Source: an uncultured Roseicyclus sp. (GTDB lineage: Bacteria; Pseudomonadota; Alphaproteobacteria; Rhodobacterales; Rhodobacteraceae). From it: a stretch of DNA of 64,000 nt. Both the position numbers and the translations under genes were made by a program. Positions within the stretch are counted from its first letter, which is position 1, and each line of letters opens with the position of its first letter. Positions 9,129-18,604 of the stretch are shown here, piece by piece. The notes under the pieces were generated by a model. The model was given only the letters and a program-made list of their open reading frames with translations, searched no databases and had not been told where the DNA came from. The DNA lies in NCBI GenBank assembly GCA_947491935.1, contig CANLLF010000005.1, positions 1-64,000 on the forward strand, in the 5' to 3' direction.

Positions 9129-9953
9129 TCAGCTGTCGGCGTTCAGCTGCTCCAGCAACTCCTGTGCGGCCTTGTCATGCAATTCCGGCCCGGGCAGCAG
9201 CCGGGCGGCAGCGGCCTCGCGCGGCCCGAAGAATTTGCCCTGAACGGAATCAGCCTGTTCCAGAACCTGCGGCGTGGTGATCGTGACGGACGCGGCGCGA
9301 TCGGCCACCTCCTCCATCATCGGCGGGGTGACGAAGAGCGGATCGATTGTCAGGTCCGCGGCATCCTCCTCCCCCGGGGCGCGATTGGACAGCCACAGCA
9401 GGTGCACGGGCGCGGCCACGCTGCTGATGAACCGGCGCATCCGGGCCACCCACGCCGTTTGCAGCTCGGTCCGGACAATCTCGAACCGGTCCTCCGATAC
9501 GCCCTGCAGATGCTTCAACAGATGCCGCGTGAAGTGGAATTCGGTGAAGTCCACCTGGGGGTAGATCGTGCGCAGCATGGCGCTGGCCTTCAGGAACCGG
9601 TCATTTCGGCGCGGATGCACGGTGTAGAACCGATTCGTCATGTTGTGGGCACTCGTCACCTGCAACACGACCGCTTCGGCATCATCCAACGCGCCCGCAA
9701 TGGCCGGATCGTTCATCATCACATCGAGGCCCGCATTCACGACGCCCAGGTTCAACACCGGAAACGGCAGGGCCTGATCCAGCTGCATGGGAAACGGCGC
9801 GTGGATGAACCGCCCAAAGGTTTCCGACCCGCCAAGGCAGACAACGGCCGGGCCGTGTTCGGCGGCCAGGGGGCCGCGGAATCGCAGAACGGACCCCGGC
9901 AAGGCCACAGGTTGGTAATCGAGGGGCATTCTCCCCCGTTGTTCAAAACTCAT
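9129..9953 (-). CDS. DUF6473-like protein of unknown function
   Basis: A 274-residue soluble protein with no signal peptide. It has a strand-glycine-rich region AVVCLGGSETFGRF (about residue 37), NLGVVNAGLDVMMND, and LQVTSAHNMTNRFYTVHPRRNDRF, an arrangement reminiscent of SGNH-type hydrolase folds. It resembles proteins of the DUF6473 group common in Rhodobacteraceae, but I assign this from memory of the pattern. It is convergent with etfA across the terminator. Confidence 0.6.
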   Translation of the reverse strand: MSFEQRGRMPLDYQPVALPGSVLRFRGPLAAEHGPAVVCLGGSETFGRFIHAPFPMQLDQALPFPVLNLGVVNAGLDVMMNDPAIAGALDDAEAVVLQVTSAHNMTNRFYTVHPRRNDRFLKASAMLRTIYPQVDFTEFHFTRHLLKHLQGVSEDRFEIVRTELQTAWVARMRRFISSVAAPVHLLWLSNRAPGEEDAADLTIDPLFVTPPMMEEVADRAASVTITTPQVLEQADSVQGKFFGPREAAAARLLPGPELHDKAAQELLEQLNADS

Positions 9954-10164
9954 TATCCTCGCTCCGCTCGTTTTGGAGACCCACCCGCCAACACCATGCG
10001 TCGCAGAATCTTACAGACTTGCTAACTAACTGTTTTTGCTAAATTATATTATGGTTTTTCTGAAAATTTGCACCAAGGTGGCCGGTGGATTGGATGCCTT
10101 GTGCAGACCCCATCACCGCGCATAGTCTCGCGCCAGACGTGGACCGGGCAAAAGGGGCAGCGCC

Positions 10165-11040
10165 ATGGAGATCGAAAGCATCGGTATTGTCGGCGCGGGC
10201 CAGATGGGCAACGGGATCGCCCATGTCTGCGCCTTGGCGGGCTATGACGTGGTGATATCGGATGTCAGTGAAGAGGCGCTCAATGCCGCTGTGGCGCTTG
10301 TGGACGCGAATATGGAACGGCAGGTCACGCGCGGGAAAATCACCGCGGACGACCGCGCGTCAGCCATGGCGCGCATCAAGACAACGCTGCATCTGCCCGA
10401 GGTGGGCCCCGCCGACCTGATCATCGAGGCCGCGACGGAACGCGAGACCGTCAAGCAGGCGATTTTCGAGGATCTGCTGCCGCATCTGAAGCCGACGACG
10501 ATCCTGACGTCCAACACCTCCTCAATCTCCATCACACGTCTGGCCTCGCGCACGGATCGCCCCGAGAAATTCATGGGGTTCCACTTCATGAACCCGGTTC
10601 CGGTGATGCAACTGGTGGAGTTGATCCGTGGGATTGCCACTGATGAACCCACCTTCAAGGCCTGCAAATCGGTGGTCGACCGCCTCGGCAAAACCGCTGC
10701 GACCGCCGAGGATTTCCCGGCCTTCATCGTGAACCGCATCCTGATGCCGATGATCAACGAGGCGGTCTACACGCTCTACGAAGGCGTGGGGAACGTGACC
10801 TCCATCGACATGGCGATGAAGCTCGGCACCAATCACCCGATGGGGCCGCTGGAGCTGGCCGATTTCATCGGGCTCGACACCTGCCTGGCGATCATGAACG
10901 TCCTGCATGACGGGCTGGCCGATACCAAGTACCGCCCCTGCCCGCTGCTCACGAAGTATGTCGAGGCCGGATGGTTGGGCCGGAAAACCGAGCGCGGATT
11001 TTATGATTACCGGGGCGAGACGCCGGTGCCCACCCGCTAG
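10165..11040 (+). CDS. 3-hydroxybutyryl-CoA dehydrogenase
   Basis: A 291-residue 3-hydroxyacyl-CoA dehydrogenase that oxidises or forms 3-hydroxybutyryl-CoA with NAD(H). The N-terminal Rossmann motif is GAGQMGNGIA (residues 10-19), the acidic residue closing strand two is Asp33, and HFMNP with catalytic His140 is intact. The C-terminal domain carries FIVNRILMPMINEA and ends ERGFYDY. The single-domain length fits the HbdA/PaaH type. AAGGGG lies before ATG 10165. The upstream 70-base AT-rich tract (10010-10075) carries two TTGCTAA copies 17 bases apart. Its stop shares CTAG with the next gene. Confidence 0.95.
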   Translation: MEIESIGIVGAGQMGNGIAHVCALAGYDVVISDVSEEALNAAVALVDANMERQVTRGKITADDRASAMARIKTTLHLPEVGPADLIIEAATERETVKQAIFEDLLPHLKPTTILTSNTSSISITRLASRTDRPEKFMGFHFMNPVPVMQLVELIRGIATDEPTFKACKSVVDRLGKTAATAEDFPAFIVNRILMPMINEAVYTLYEGVGNVTSIDMAMKLGTNHPMGPLELADFIGLDTCLAIMNVLHDGLADTKYRPCPLLTKYVEAGWLGRKTERGFYDYRGETPVPTR

Positions 11041-11945
11041 GGCGCTTTGCCCTGATCGGGATGATCCCGCAACGACAGCGTCCGCTCCCGCAGCCACGCC
11101 ATGAATTCGCGGGGCTTGCCGATGCGGTCTTCCCACTCTTCCGGACGGATCGGGTTGCCGATGATCGGTGATTGCGGCTTGTCGAAGCTTTTCACCACCT
11201 CGTGGATCAGCAGGCCCTGGCGGATCACCGGCGAGATCCGGTTGGCGATCTGGTAGGCGCGGCTGTTCTGGCCGGTAAAGAAACACGGCACGATCGTCGC
11301 GCCCGACGTGCGGATCATCTTGGCGGTAAAGACGTTCCACTCGCCTTCGATTGGCTGGCCCCACATGCGGTCGGAGGCCGCCACGGCCCCGGACGGGAAC
11401 AGTGAGATCAAACCGCCCTGTTTCAGATGCTCCATAGCCTGCGCGCGCATATCGAGCATCTTCTGCTGCGCGTCGGGCTCATGGGGGAATGGCACGGATA
11501 TCATGTACCCGGCGGCGGCCTCATCGATCCCGGTCAGCAAGGCGCGGGTCAGAATACGGTAATCGTCGCGGCGCCGCCCGATCAGATCGGCCAGGATCAT
11601 CCCGTCCACCAACCCGTGCGGGTGGTTGGCAACGAACACGACGGGCCCTTCCGTGGGAATGCGGTCCAGCTGGTAATCGGGGGTTCCAAGTTCGATCCCC
11701 ATCACCTTCATCGTGGCGGGCCAGAAGGCCTGCCCTTTGAACTCCCCCAGGCTTTCAAACTGGCTGACCCGGCGAAGAATGGTGATCTTGCCGGTCATCC
11801 ATTCGATGGCCTTGATCGTGAAGCGGACAAACGGGCTGGGGAAGGAATTGGCATAGGTCAGCGACCGCCGGTCATACTGACCGCCAGCGCCACCAACCCG
11901 GGTTGGGGCAGGGGCCGAAATGTTGCGGGAACCCAGATCCGTCAC
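11037..11945 (-). CDS. Lysophospholipid acyltransferase superfamily protein
   Basis: A 302-residue PlsC-like acyltransferase. The acceptor/catalytic motif reads ANHPHGLVDG (106-115), a variant of NHxxxxD seen in the putative-hemolysin branch of the superfamily. LFPSGAV (about 188-194) matches the substrate-binding block, and IVPCFFTGQNSR follows. It probably acylates a lyso-lipid at the inner membrane. It is convergent with the dehydrogenase gene, the two stop codons sharing the palindrome CTAG. Confidence 0.8.
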   Translation of the reverse strand: MTDLGSRNISAPAPTRVGGAGGQYDRRSLTYANSFPSPFVRFTIKAIEWMTGKITILRRVSQFESLGEFKGQAFWPATMKVMGIELGTPDYQLDRIPTEGPVVFVANHPHGLVDGMILADLIGRRRDDYRILTRALLTGIDEAAAGYMISVPFPHEPDAQQKMLDMRAQAMEHLKQGGLISLFPSGAVAASDRMWGQPIEGEWNVFTAKMIRTSGATIVPCFFTGQNSRAYQIANRISPVIRQGLLIHEVVKSFDKPQSPIIGNPIRPEEWEDRIGKPREFMAWLRERTLSLRDHPDQGKAP

Positions 11946-11990
11946 GTGCCCTCGTCTTTCACCATTGTCAGAGGCCGTGCATTCGGCCTC

Positions 11991-12272
11991 TCAGGTATCC
12001 TCGCCGAACCGGTCGGCGACCAGAGCTTCCAGCGCATCGGCCAGGCGCTCTGCCTCGGCTCCACTGGTTTCAACCTCAATAAAGGTTCCCTGCGAGGCTG
12101 CCAACATCAAAAGGCCCATGATGGAATCCCCGGCAGCACTCAGCCCATCGCGCCGGACCACCGCGTCGCCGTCATGCTCCTCCACGACCTCAACAAATCG
12201 GGCCGAGGCGCGGGCATGCAAACCCTTCATGTTCACGATCTTCATCGTTCGGGTCGTGGAAGTGTCGCTCAT
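11991..12272 (-). CDS. HPr-family phosphocarrier of the nitrogen-type PTS
   Basis: A 93-residue HPr. The phosphorylatable histidine is His19 in KGLHARASARF and the HPr-kinase target serine is Ser50 in DSIMGLLML, so both regulatory sites are intact. In alphaproteobacteria this HPr passes phosphate from EI-Ntr to EIIA proteins and is controlled by HprK rather than carrying sugar uptake. I start at ATG 12272. It is the last gene of chvI-chvG-hprK-rapZ-EIIA-HPr, only 16 bases behind the EIIA stop. Confidence 0.93.
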   Translation of the reverse strand: MSDTSTTRTMKIVNMKGLHARASARFVEVVEEHDGDAVVRRDGLSAAGDSIMGLLMLAASQGTFIEVETSGAEAERLADALEALVADRFGEDT

Positions 12273-12288
12273 GTCGTCAAACGTCCTG

Positions 12289-12681
12289 TCATTCCGGCGC
12301 CCCGTCGAAGCTGTTGATGTAACGTCGGCCCGCTTCGGCGGCGCGGCCCACGGCCTCATCAACGGCCAGATGCCGCGATTTGGTGAGCTTGATCAGCATC
12401 GGAAGGTTCACTCCGGTCAGGATCTTGCGGTTTGCCGGGCGGCAGGCCCGCAGCGACAGGTTGGAGGGCGACCCGCCATACATGTCCGTCACCACCACCA
12501 CGCCATCGCCTTGATCCACCAGATCGGCGGCATCGCAGATCTCGCGGGTTCGGGCAGAACGGTCATCCTCGGCCCCGATGCTGATCGCCACCATCGCGCG
12601 CTGCTGGCCGACCACATGTTCGGTGGCCCGCTTCAATTCGGGTGCAAGGCCGCCATGGGCCACGATCACGATCCCGATCAC
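12289..12681 (-). CDS. PTS EIIA component, mannose/fructose-type (EIIA-Man family)
   Basis: A 130-residue EIIA domain beginning MIGIVIVAHGGLAPEL with active histidine His9, plus TDMYGGSPSNLS and the closing region typical of PTS EIIA-Man. No EIIB or EIIC partners are nearby, so it is a regulatory EIIA. The start is GTG 12681, the only one that gives the correct first strand; it lies inside the end-of-rapZ region with about 45 bases to the rapZ stop at 12725. Operon with rapZ and HPr. Confidence 0.9.
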   Translation of the reverse strand: MIGIVIVAHGGLAPELKRATEHVVGQQRAMVAISIGAEDDRSARTREICDAADLVDQGDGVVVVTDMYGGSPSNLSLRACRPANRKILTGVNLPMLIKLTKSRHLAVDEAVGRAAEAGRRYINSFDGAPE

Positions 12682-12724
12682 GCTTGTTTTGCCTCTCCAC
12701 GCCCGGACGAGGCGACAGGCCCGG

Positions 12725-13627
12725 TCACTCCGGCCTGCGGTCTCGGTCTCTATCCACGTCTCGATGCCTTTTTGACACCTGCCAGCCGGATTCCGCAAGG
12801 CGCGTTGCCGTGATCTCCGCAAGGGCAACCGACCTGTGGCGCCCGCCCGTGCATCCGAATGCAACCGTCAGGTGGCTTTTCCCCTCTTCGCGGAAGGCGG
12901 GGAGGAGCAGATCTAGCATCTGATCGATCTGTTCCCTGAAGGCTTCGAAACGCGCATCTTCGGCGATGTAATCGCGCACCTCCTGGCTGCGCCCGTCCTT
13001 GCGGCGCAGATCCGCATCCCAATGGGGATTGCGCAGGAACCGGCAATCGAACACCAGATCCGCGCCCACCGGCAATCCGCGCCTGTAGGAGAAGGAGGTG
13101 AGCTGGATCGCCATGCCTGGCGTGCGATCCCGGGCAAAAATGCGACCGATCTCGGCCCGTGTGTCATGGGGCGTCAGGTCGGTCGTGTCGATCAGGACGC
13201 TGGCATTACCCCGAAGCGGCGCCAGCATATCGCGTTCCATTGCAATGCCATCGGCCGGATCGGCATCGGGTGCCAGCGGGTGACGGCGGCGGGTTTCGGA
13301 ATAGCGCCGCTGCAACGTGGCCGATTCGCAATCGATATAAACAAGATCCGTCGTGTAGGCGGGCTCCCCCTCAAGCCGCGCGAAGGCGGCGAGCAGCTCC
13401 TCGGCGCTGAAATCCCGTGTGCGCGGGTCGATGCCTAGGGCCAAGGGCCGGTCCGGGGGTGGCCCCTCCAGAAGGCGCGGCAACAGGCGGAGCGGCATGT
13501 TGTCGATGGCTTCGAACCCGAGATCCTCCAAAGCGTGGATCGCGGTGGAGCGCCCGGCCCCGGACGGGCCCGTGACGAAAACAACATGGGCGGAGGGGCG
13601 GTGTTGGTCCGGCATATGGTGTGACAT
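12725..13627 (-). CDS. rapZ: RNase adapter RapZ (P-loop nucleotide-binding protein)
   Basis: A 300-residue RapZ/YvcJ protein. The Walker A is GPSGAGRS (20-27), followed by the family signatures ALEDLGFEAIDNMP, SFSYRRGLPVGADLVFDCRFLRNP, and FGCTGGRHRSV near residue 271. In enterobacteria RapZ binds amino-sugar metabolites and guides RNase E to a small RNA; in alphaproteobacteria its target is not settled. The C-terminus is Arg/Asp rich. It lies 12 bases after hprK in the regulatory operon. Confidence 0.94.
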   Translation of the reverse strand: MSHHMPDQHRPSAHVVFVTGPSGAGRSTAIHALEDLGFEAIDNMPLRLLPRLLEGPPPDRPLALGIDPRTRDFSAEELLAAFARLEGEPAYTTDLVYIDCESATLQRRYSETRRRHPLAPDADPADGIAMERDMLAPLRGNASVLIDTTDLTPHDTRAEIGRIFARDRTPGMAIQLTSFSYRRGLPVGADLVFDCRFLRNPHWDADLRRKDGRSQEVRDYIAEDARFEAFREQIDQMLDLLLPAFREEGKSHLTVAFGCTGGRHRSVALAEITATRLAESGWQVSKRHRDVDRDRDRRPE

Positions 13628-13639
13628 GTCCCGTAATGG

Positions 13640-14116
13640 TCAGACGGTGGCCCTGCCGTGACGGATCAGGTGCAGGATCGCAGGGGCCAGCATCGGCTGC
13701 CGCGCGCCGAGGATCAACTCCGCACTGGCCGCGCCCATTGTGACGCGCCGTCGCGGCGGCAGGCGATCGGGCTCCGCCCGGTTGAGATCAACGGCCAGCA
13801 CCAACTGTGCCCGCTCGCAGATGGGGCCTGCGTTCAGAAGGCCAACGCCGCGCGCTTCGATCATAGGGGGGGCCGTATCGGGCCGGACCAGTGTAATTTC
13901 GCTCCGGCTTGCGTCGATCCACACCCCATCATCGGAGATCAGATGGCATCCCGAACTCATCAAGGTGAGCGCGAGGCTCGATTTGCCCGACCCGGAGGCG
14001 CCGGATATCAAGATGCCCTTATCGCCCAGGGCCACGGCGCTGGCGTGCAGGAAAAGGCAATCCCCCGTCCGGCCGGTCGCCCAATCCTCCAACGGTTCAG
14101 GCGCGGCGTTGTCCAT
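13640..14116 (-). CDS. hprK: HPr kinase/phosphorylase, short alphaproteobacterial form
   Basis: A 158-residue protein equal to only the C-terminal catalytic domain of Gram-positive HprK; the N-terminal domain is absent, as is usual in alphaproteobacteria. The Walker A GASGSGKS is at 39-46, SDDGV at 62-66 and the signature EARGVGLLN near 88-96. It phosphorylates HPr on Ser50. It lies six bases after chvG and directly before rapZ. Confidence 0.93.
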   Translation of the reverse strand: MDNAAPEPLEDWATGRTGDCLFLHASAVALGDKGILISGASGSGKSSLALTLMSSGCHLISDDGVWIDASRSEITLVRPDTAPPMIEARGVGLLNAGPICERAQLVLAVDLNRAEPDRLPPRRRVTMGAASAELILGARQPMLAPAILHLIRHGRATV

Positions 14117-14122
14117 CAGACG

Positions 14123-15829
14123 TCAGATCGGCAGGCCGACGACAAACCGCGCGCCCAGGGGCTCGGAGGTGATGTCGGCTTCTGTGGGGCGGATATTCTC
14201 GGCCCAGATCACGCCGCCATGGGCTTCGATGATCTGCTTTGAGATCGCGAGGCCTAGGCCGGAATGGTTGCCGAATTGCTGCACCGGGCGCTCGGAATAG
14301 AACCGGTTGAACACCTTGGTGAGGGCCTCTTCCGGTATGCCGGGGCCGGTATCCTCCACCACGATCAGCACCCGGTTTTCACGCCGGCGGGTCCAGAGCC
14401 GCACCGCGTCGCCCTCTTCACAAAACGAGATCGCGTTGCCCAGAAGGTTCACGAACACCTGGGCCAGCCGCCCTTCCAACCCGGCGATCCGGATTTCATC
14501 GGTCGGCAGATCGGTGATGAACTCGACGCCCTGCTTGGCGGCCTCTTCGGCGTGGTAGTGGGACAGGTTTTCGAGGGTCTTGACGAGGTTGAACTCCTCT
14601 TCCTCCTCTTTCACCAGCTCGGAATCCAGCCGCGATGCATTGGAGATGTCGCTCACCAGGCGGTCCAGCCGCCGCACGTCATGTTCGATCACCTCGATCA
14701 GGCGGCCGCGCTGTTCGTCGGTTTTCGCAAATCCCAGCGTGCCGACGGCCGACCGCAGCGAGGCCAGCGGGTTCTTGATCTCGTGGCTGACATCGGCGGC
14801 GAATTGTTCGTTGCTGTCGATCCGGTCGTAGAGCGCGCCGACCATGCCCCTGAGGGCACCGGACAGGCGCCCGATCTCGTCGGGGCGCCCCGTCAGGTCG
14901 GGGATCCGCACACGGGTGGGGGACATCTTGCGGGCATTCTTGTCCCGGCCCAGTTCGGCGGCGGCCGACAGGTCAGACAGCGGGTTCGCGATGGTCGAGG
15001 CCAGAACCAGCGACAGGCCGATACTGACCAGAAGCGCGACGACGAACATCTGCAGCAATTGCTCCTGCTCCACCCGGACCAGCAAATCGATCTCACCGGC
15101 GGCGGTCGTCACGACAACCACGCCGACGGGCCCGCCCGCGCCTTCGATGGGCGTTGCGGCGGCATAAACCGACCCGGTCGTGTCGGTGCCGCGTTGCAGG
15201 ATCGTGGCCCCGCCAAGCGCCGCATCAACCAGCGCCGCGTGCGCCTCCGGCCCCGGCATCGAAACCTCCTGCGGCGTTCCGTTGCCAAGGACCTGCGACA
15301 TGCCGTTCCAGATCCAGATCAGGAAATCGGTGATCAGGAGCGTCTCACCCGGTTGCGCTTCCAGCCCGCGCACCGGGCGGGCCTCGCTGCGCGCGATGCT
15401 TTGCGTCGAGACAACCGGCACGCTTTCGTTGGAGAACACAAAGATATCGACGCCGTCCGACAGGCCGATGCGCGACAGGACGTCTTCCGCATCGATGCCG
15501 TCGCCCGTCAGAAGGTTGGCCGGCGCCGTGGCGGGCAGGTTGGCCTCGAAAATATCGGCAATAAGTTGGGCCTCGACGGCCAGTGCCCGTTCGCGCTGCA
15601 CCACCAGGCTGTCGCGGAACGGGTTCAGCGCCAGAAATCCGATCCCGAGGATCAGGATGGCCAGCAGGTTGAACAGAATGATCTTGCGCGCCAGCGGAGA
15701 CGAGTTGAGCGAGATGAACGAGCGCCGCGCACGGGCCGCGCGCAGCTCACTCTCCAGGCTCGCCTGCGGACGGTCCCAATCTTCGCCCAGAACAATATCC
15801 GCCCGCTCTGCGGCGCGGCGGTTGGTCAT
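14123..15829 (-). CDS. chvG: Sensor histidine kinase ChvG (ExoS-like)
   Basis: A 568-residue membrane kinase. Cytoplasmic N-terminus, first membrane helix around 45-65 (IILFNLLAILILGIGFLAL), a large periplasmic sensor, a second helix (FVVALLVSIGLSLVLAS), HAMP, then HisKA with phosphoacceptor His349 in DVSHEIKNPLASLRS and HATPase_c boxes N (LLGNAIS), G1 (DTGPGI) and G2 (GLGLA). The ChvG partner ChvI lies just upstream with 28 bases between. In rhizobia and Agrobacterium the pair answers acid and envelope stress. I start at ATG 15829; a GTG at 15847 is possible. Confidence 0.92.
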   Translation of the reverse strand: MTNRRAAERADIVLGEDWDRPQASLESELRAARARRSFISLNSSPLARKIILFNLLAILILGIGFLALNPFRDSLVVQRERALAVEAQLIADIFEANLPATAPANLLTGDGIDAEDVLSRIGLSDGVDIFVFSNESVPVVSTQSIARSEARPVRGLEAQPGETLLITDFLIWIWNGMSQVLGNGTPQEVSMPGPEAHAALVDAALGGATILQRGTDTTGSVYAAATPIEGAGGPVGVVVVTTAAGEIDLLVRVEQEQLLQMFVVALLVSIGLSLVLASTIANPLSDLSAAAELGRDKNARKMSPTRVRIPDLTGRPDEIGRLSGALRGMVGALYDRIDSNEQFAADVSHEIKNPLASLRSAVGTLGFAKTDEQRGRLIEVIEHDVRRLDRLVSDISNASRLDSELVKEEEEEFNLVKTLENLSHYHAEEAAKQGVEFITDLPTDEIRIAGLEGRLAQVFVNLLGNAISFCEEGDAVRLWTRRRENRVLIVVEDTGPGIPEEALTKVFNRFYSERPVQQFGNHSGLGLAISKQIIEAHGGVIWAENIRPTEADITSEPLGARFVVGLPI

Positions 15830-15857
15830 CGACACATCGGCTGGCACGGTCCGGCCC

Positions 15858-16559
15858 CTATTCTTCGTTGTAGCGGTAGCCGATGCCGTAGAGCGTTTCG
15901 ATGGCCGAGAAATCATCATCGACCGAGCGCATTTTCTTGCGCAGACGTTTGATATGGCTGTCGATGGTGCGATCATCGACATAGACCTGCTCATCGTAGG
16001 CCACATCCATCAACTGATCGCGGCTTTTCACGAAGCCCGGGCGTTGTGCCAGCGCCTGAAGGAGCAGAAATTCCGTGACCGTCAGGGTCACGTCGCGGCC
16101 CTTCCAGCTGACGGCATGGCGCAGCGGATCCATCTGAAGATCACCCCGGTCGAGGATCGTGCTTTCCTCGGGCGCGCCGGCGGCGTCGGACGCAATCGCG
16201 TCCTGGCGGCGCAGGATCGAGCGGATGCGTTCCACCAGAAGACGCTGGGAAAACGGCTTGCGCACGTAATCATCCGCGCCCATCCGCAGGCCCATCAGTT
16301 CATCGATCTCGTCATCCTTGGAGGTGAGGAAGATCACCGGCATCTGGGATTTCTGGCGCAAGCGCTGCAACAGATCCATGCCATCCATGCGCGGCATCTT
16401 GATGTCGAAGACACCCAGATCCGGCAATTTGCGGTTGAACGCGTCCAAGGCGGACTGTCCATCATTGTATGTTTCTACGTCGAAACCCTCTGCCTCCAGG
16501 GTCATCGACACGGACGTCAGGATATTCCTGTCGTCATCGACAAGTGCGATACGCGCCAT
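15858..16559 (-). CDS. chvI: Response regulator ChvI (OmpR family)
   Basis: A 233-residue two-domain regulator. The receiver domain has the acidic pocket Asp8/Asp9, phosphoacceptor Asp52 and the Lys of YVRKPFS near 105. The C-terminal winged helix carries [19 protein letters not shown] and [15 protein letters not shown]. It is the first gene of a six-gene run through HPr. The divergent neighbour is pckA, a known member of the ChvI regulon in related bacteria, so the shared 367-base gap is a likely ChvI target. Confidence 0.95.
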   Translation of the reverse strand: MARIALVDDDRNILTSVSMTLEAEGFDVETYNDGQSALDAFNRKLPDLGVFDIKMPRMDGMDLLQRLRQKSQMPVIFLTSKDDEIDELMGLRMGADDYVRKPFSQRLLVERIRSILRRQDAIASDAAGAPEESTILDRGDLQMDPLRHAVSWKGRDVTLTVTEFLLLQALAQRPGFVKSRDQLMDVAYDEQVYVDDRTIDSHIKRLRKKMRSVDDDFSAIETLYGIGYRYNEE

Positions 16560-16926
16560 CGGTCATGTCCTCGATTACTGCTCGGTTCTTTATTTTTTCC
16601 GGCAGCTTCCAGTTTTTAGGCCAGAGAATCAATCACAAATCCCCCGCTGACCCGACGGGGCGCCTGGAGTGTGGCGAATTTGCGTTAATGGAGCGTGAAT
16701 GAGTGTGGCGAAAATTGGGCACCTGCCCTCCGATTGGGCCGTTGCGGCGAAAATCTGCCGTGCGAAACAATATTTCGCGGTGGTGGCGCTAATGGTTGCG
16801 CTAACTGTGCGTTCACGTCCTGTTCAGCCTCAAAATCGTCATGTTATAGCGGTGCTATGGCGCGGCATGTCGGTCGTGTCCGCATTCAAAGTCGGGCCGA
16901 TCTGGCCCATCAGGAGCATCCGAACC
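16560..16926. promoter_or_regulatory. Divergent chvI/pckA control region with repeated motifs
   Basis: This gap has no credible gene. It contains GCGTTAA (16682-16688) and two GCGCTAA copies (16786-16792 and 16798-16804, 12 bases apart), and GGCGAAAAT twice (16707-16715 and 16746-16754). The 12-base spacing of the direct pair puts the copies slightly more than one DNA turn apart, as in tandem OmpR-family sites. I infer operators for ChvI or another carbon regulator; promoter elements were not fixed. Confidence 0.45.
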
Positions 16927-18522
16927 ATGACCCAAGGCCGCGTGAACCCCGCCCACACGCTTGAACAACAAGGCATTACGGGGCTTGGCTCGGTCTATTA
17001 CAACTTGCTGGAACCCGCCCTGATGGAGGCCGCGGTGACGCGCGGCGAGGGGCGGATCGGCAAGGGCGGCACCTTCCTTGTCTCCACCGGCCAATTCACC
17101 GGCCGCTCGCCCAACGACAAGTTCGTCGTGCGCACGCCCGAGGTTGAAGACACGATCTGGTGGGACAACAACGCGCCGATGGCCCCCGAGGCCTTCGACC
17201 GCCTGCACGCCGATATGCTGGCCCATATGGAGGGCGGTGACTACTTCGTGCAGGATCTTTACGGCGGCGCCGATCCAGATCATCGCCTGGATGTGCGGGT
17301 GGTCAGCGAGTTGGCCTGGCACAATCTGTTCATCCGTCACCTTCTGCGGCGCCCCGATGCCGATGAGCTGGCGACGTTTGTCCCCGAATTCACCATCATC
17401 AACTGCCCCTCCTTCAAGGCGGATCCGGCGCGCCACGGCTGCAATTCCGAAACCGTCATCGCGCTCAATTTCGAAAAGAAGCTGATCCTGATCGGCAACA
17501 CGGAATATGCCGGTGAGAATAAGAAATCCGTCTTCACCCTGCTCAACTATATCCTGCCCGAAAAGGGTGTGATGGCGATGCATTGCTCGGCCAATCACGC
17601 CATTGGCGACCCGGATGATGCCGCCGTGTTCTTCGGCCTCAGCGGGACGGGCAAAACGACGCTTTCCGCCGATCCCGGGCGCACGCTGATCGGGGATGAT
17701 GAACATGGCTGGTCCGAGACCGGCACCTTCAACTTCGAAGGTGGCTGCTACGCCAAAACGATCAACCTGCGAGAGGAAGCCGAGCCCGAGATTTTTGCCA
17801 CCACCCGCAAGTTCTCCACCGTGATCGAGAACATGGTCTATGACCCCGACACGCTGGAGCTCGACTTCGACGATGACAGCCTGACGGCCAACACCCGCTG
17901 CGCCTACCCGCTCGACATGATCTCGAACGCATCGGCCACGGGCCTTGGCGGGCATCCGAAAAACATCGTCATGCTGACCTGCGATGCCTTCGGCGTTCTG
18001 CCCCCGATTGCACGCCTGACGCCAGCGCAGGCGATGTACCACTTCCTGAGCGGCTTCACCGCCAAGGTCGCGGGCACCGAGCGCGGCGTGACGGAACCCA
18101 CGCCCACCTTCTCCACCTGCTTCGGCGCGCCGTTCATGCCGCGCCGGCCGGAAGTCTATGGCGACCTGCTGCGCGAAAAGATCAGCGCCCACGGCGCAAC
18201 CTGCTGGCTGGTGAATACCGGCTGGACGGGCGGCGCCTTCGGCACCGGCTCCAGGATGCCGATCAAGGCCACCCGCGCCCTGCTGACGGCGGCCCTCGAC
18301 GGCACGCTGAACCGCGGCAAGTTCCGCAAGGATCCGCATTTCGGCTTTGAAGTGCCCACCACCTGCCCCGGCTGTGACGACGATCTGCTCGACCCGCGCG
18401 GCACCTGGGCCGATGGCGCGGCCTATGACCGTCAGGCGCAAAAGCTCGTGCAGATGTTCTCGGACAACTTCGCGCAATACGTCGCCCATATCGACGAAGA
18501 CGTGCGCGCCGCCGCGATCTGA
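16927..18522 (+). CDS. pckA: Phosphoenolpyruvate carboxykinase (ATP)
   Basis: A 532-residue ATP-type PEPCK that converts oxaloacetate and ATP to PEP and CO2, the first committed step of gluconeogenesis. Visible are [11 protein letters not shown] near 59-69, the metal and substrate region [11 protein letters not shown], the kinase-1a P-loop GLSGTGKT (237-244), GDDEHGW and the C-terminal NTGWTGG with GTGSRMPI. I use ATG 16927, where family similarity begins; an upstream in-frame ATG is unsupported. It is divergent from chvI and ends at a strong terminator. Confidence 0.97.
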   Translation: MTQGRVNPAHTLEQQGITGLGSVYYNLLEPALMEAAVTRGEGRIGKGGTFLVSTGQFTGRSPNDKFVVRTPEVEDTIWWDNNAPMAPEAFDRLHADMLAHMEGGDYFVQDLYGGADPDHRLDVRVVSELAWHNLFIRHLLRRPDADELATFVPEFTIINCPSFKADPARHGCNSETVIALNFEKKLILIGNTEYAGENKKSVFTLLNYILPEKGVMAMHCSANHAIGDPDDAAVFFGLSGTGKTTLSADPGRTLIGDDEHGWSETGTFNFEGGCYAKTINLREEAEPEIFATTRKFSTVIENMVYDPDTLELDFDDDSLTANTRCAYPLDMISNASATGLGGHPKNIVMLTCDAFGVLPPIARLTPAQAMYHFLSGFTAKVAGTERGVTEPTPTFSTCFGAPFMPRRPEVYGDLLREKISAHGATCWLVNTGWTGGAFGTGSRMPIKATRALLTAALDGTLNRGKFRKDPHFGFEVPTTCPGCDDDLLDPRGTWADGAAYDRQAQKLVQMFSDNFAQYVAHIDEDVRAAAI

Positions 18523-18553
18523 CGTGGGCAGGATACCTGACGCTTGAGAATGC

Positions 18554-18590
18554 AGGGCTGGTGGTTATCTATCCACCAGCCCTTTCATTT
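18554..18590 (+). terminator. Rho-independent terminator of pckA
   Basis: AGGGCTGGTGG (18554-18564) and CCACCAGCCCT (18573-18583) form an 11-pair perfect stem with an 8-base loop, followed by TTCATTTT. It lies 31 bases after the pckA stop and just before the ribosome site of the next gene. Confidence 0.93.
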
Positions 18591-18604
18591 TGATCGGAGG
18601 CCCG

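Noticed and set aside
14264-15952. A 562-codon plus-strand open frame across chvG
   Set aside because: Antisense shadow; chvG on the other strand has every kinase box in order.
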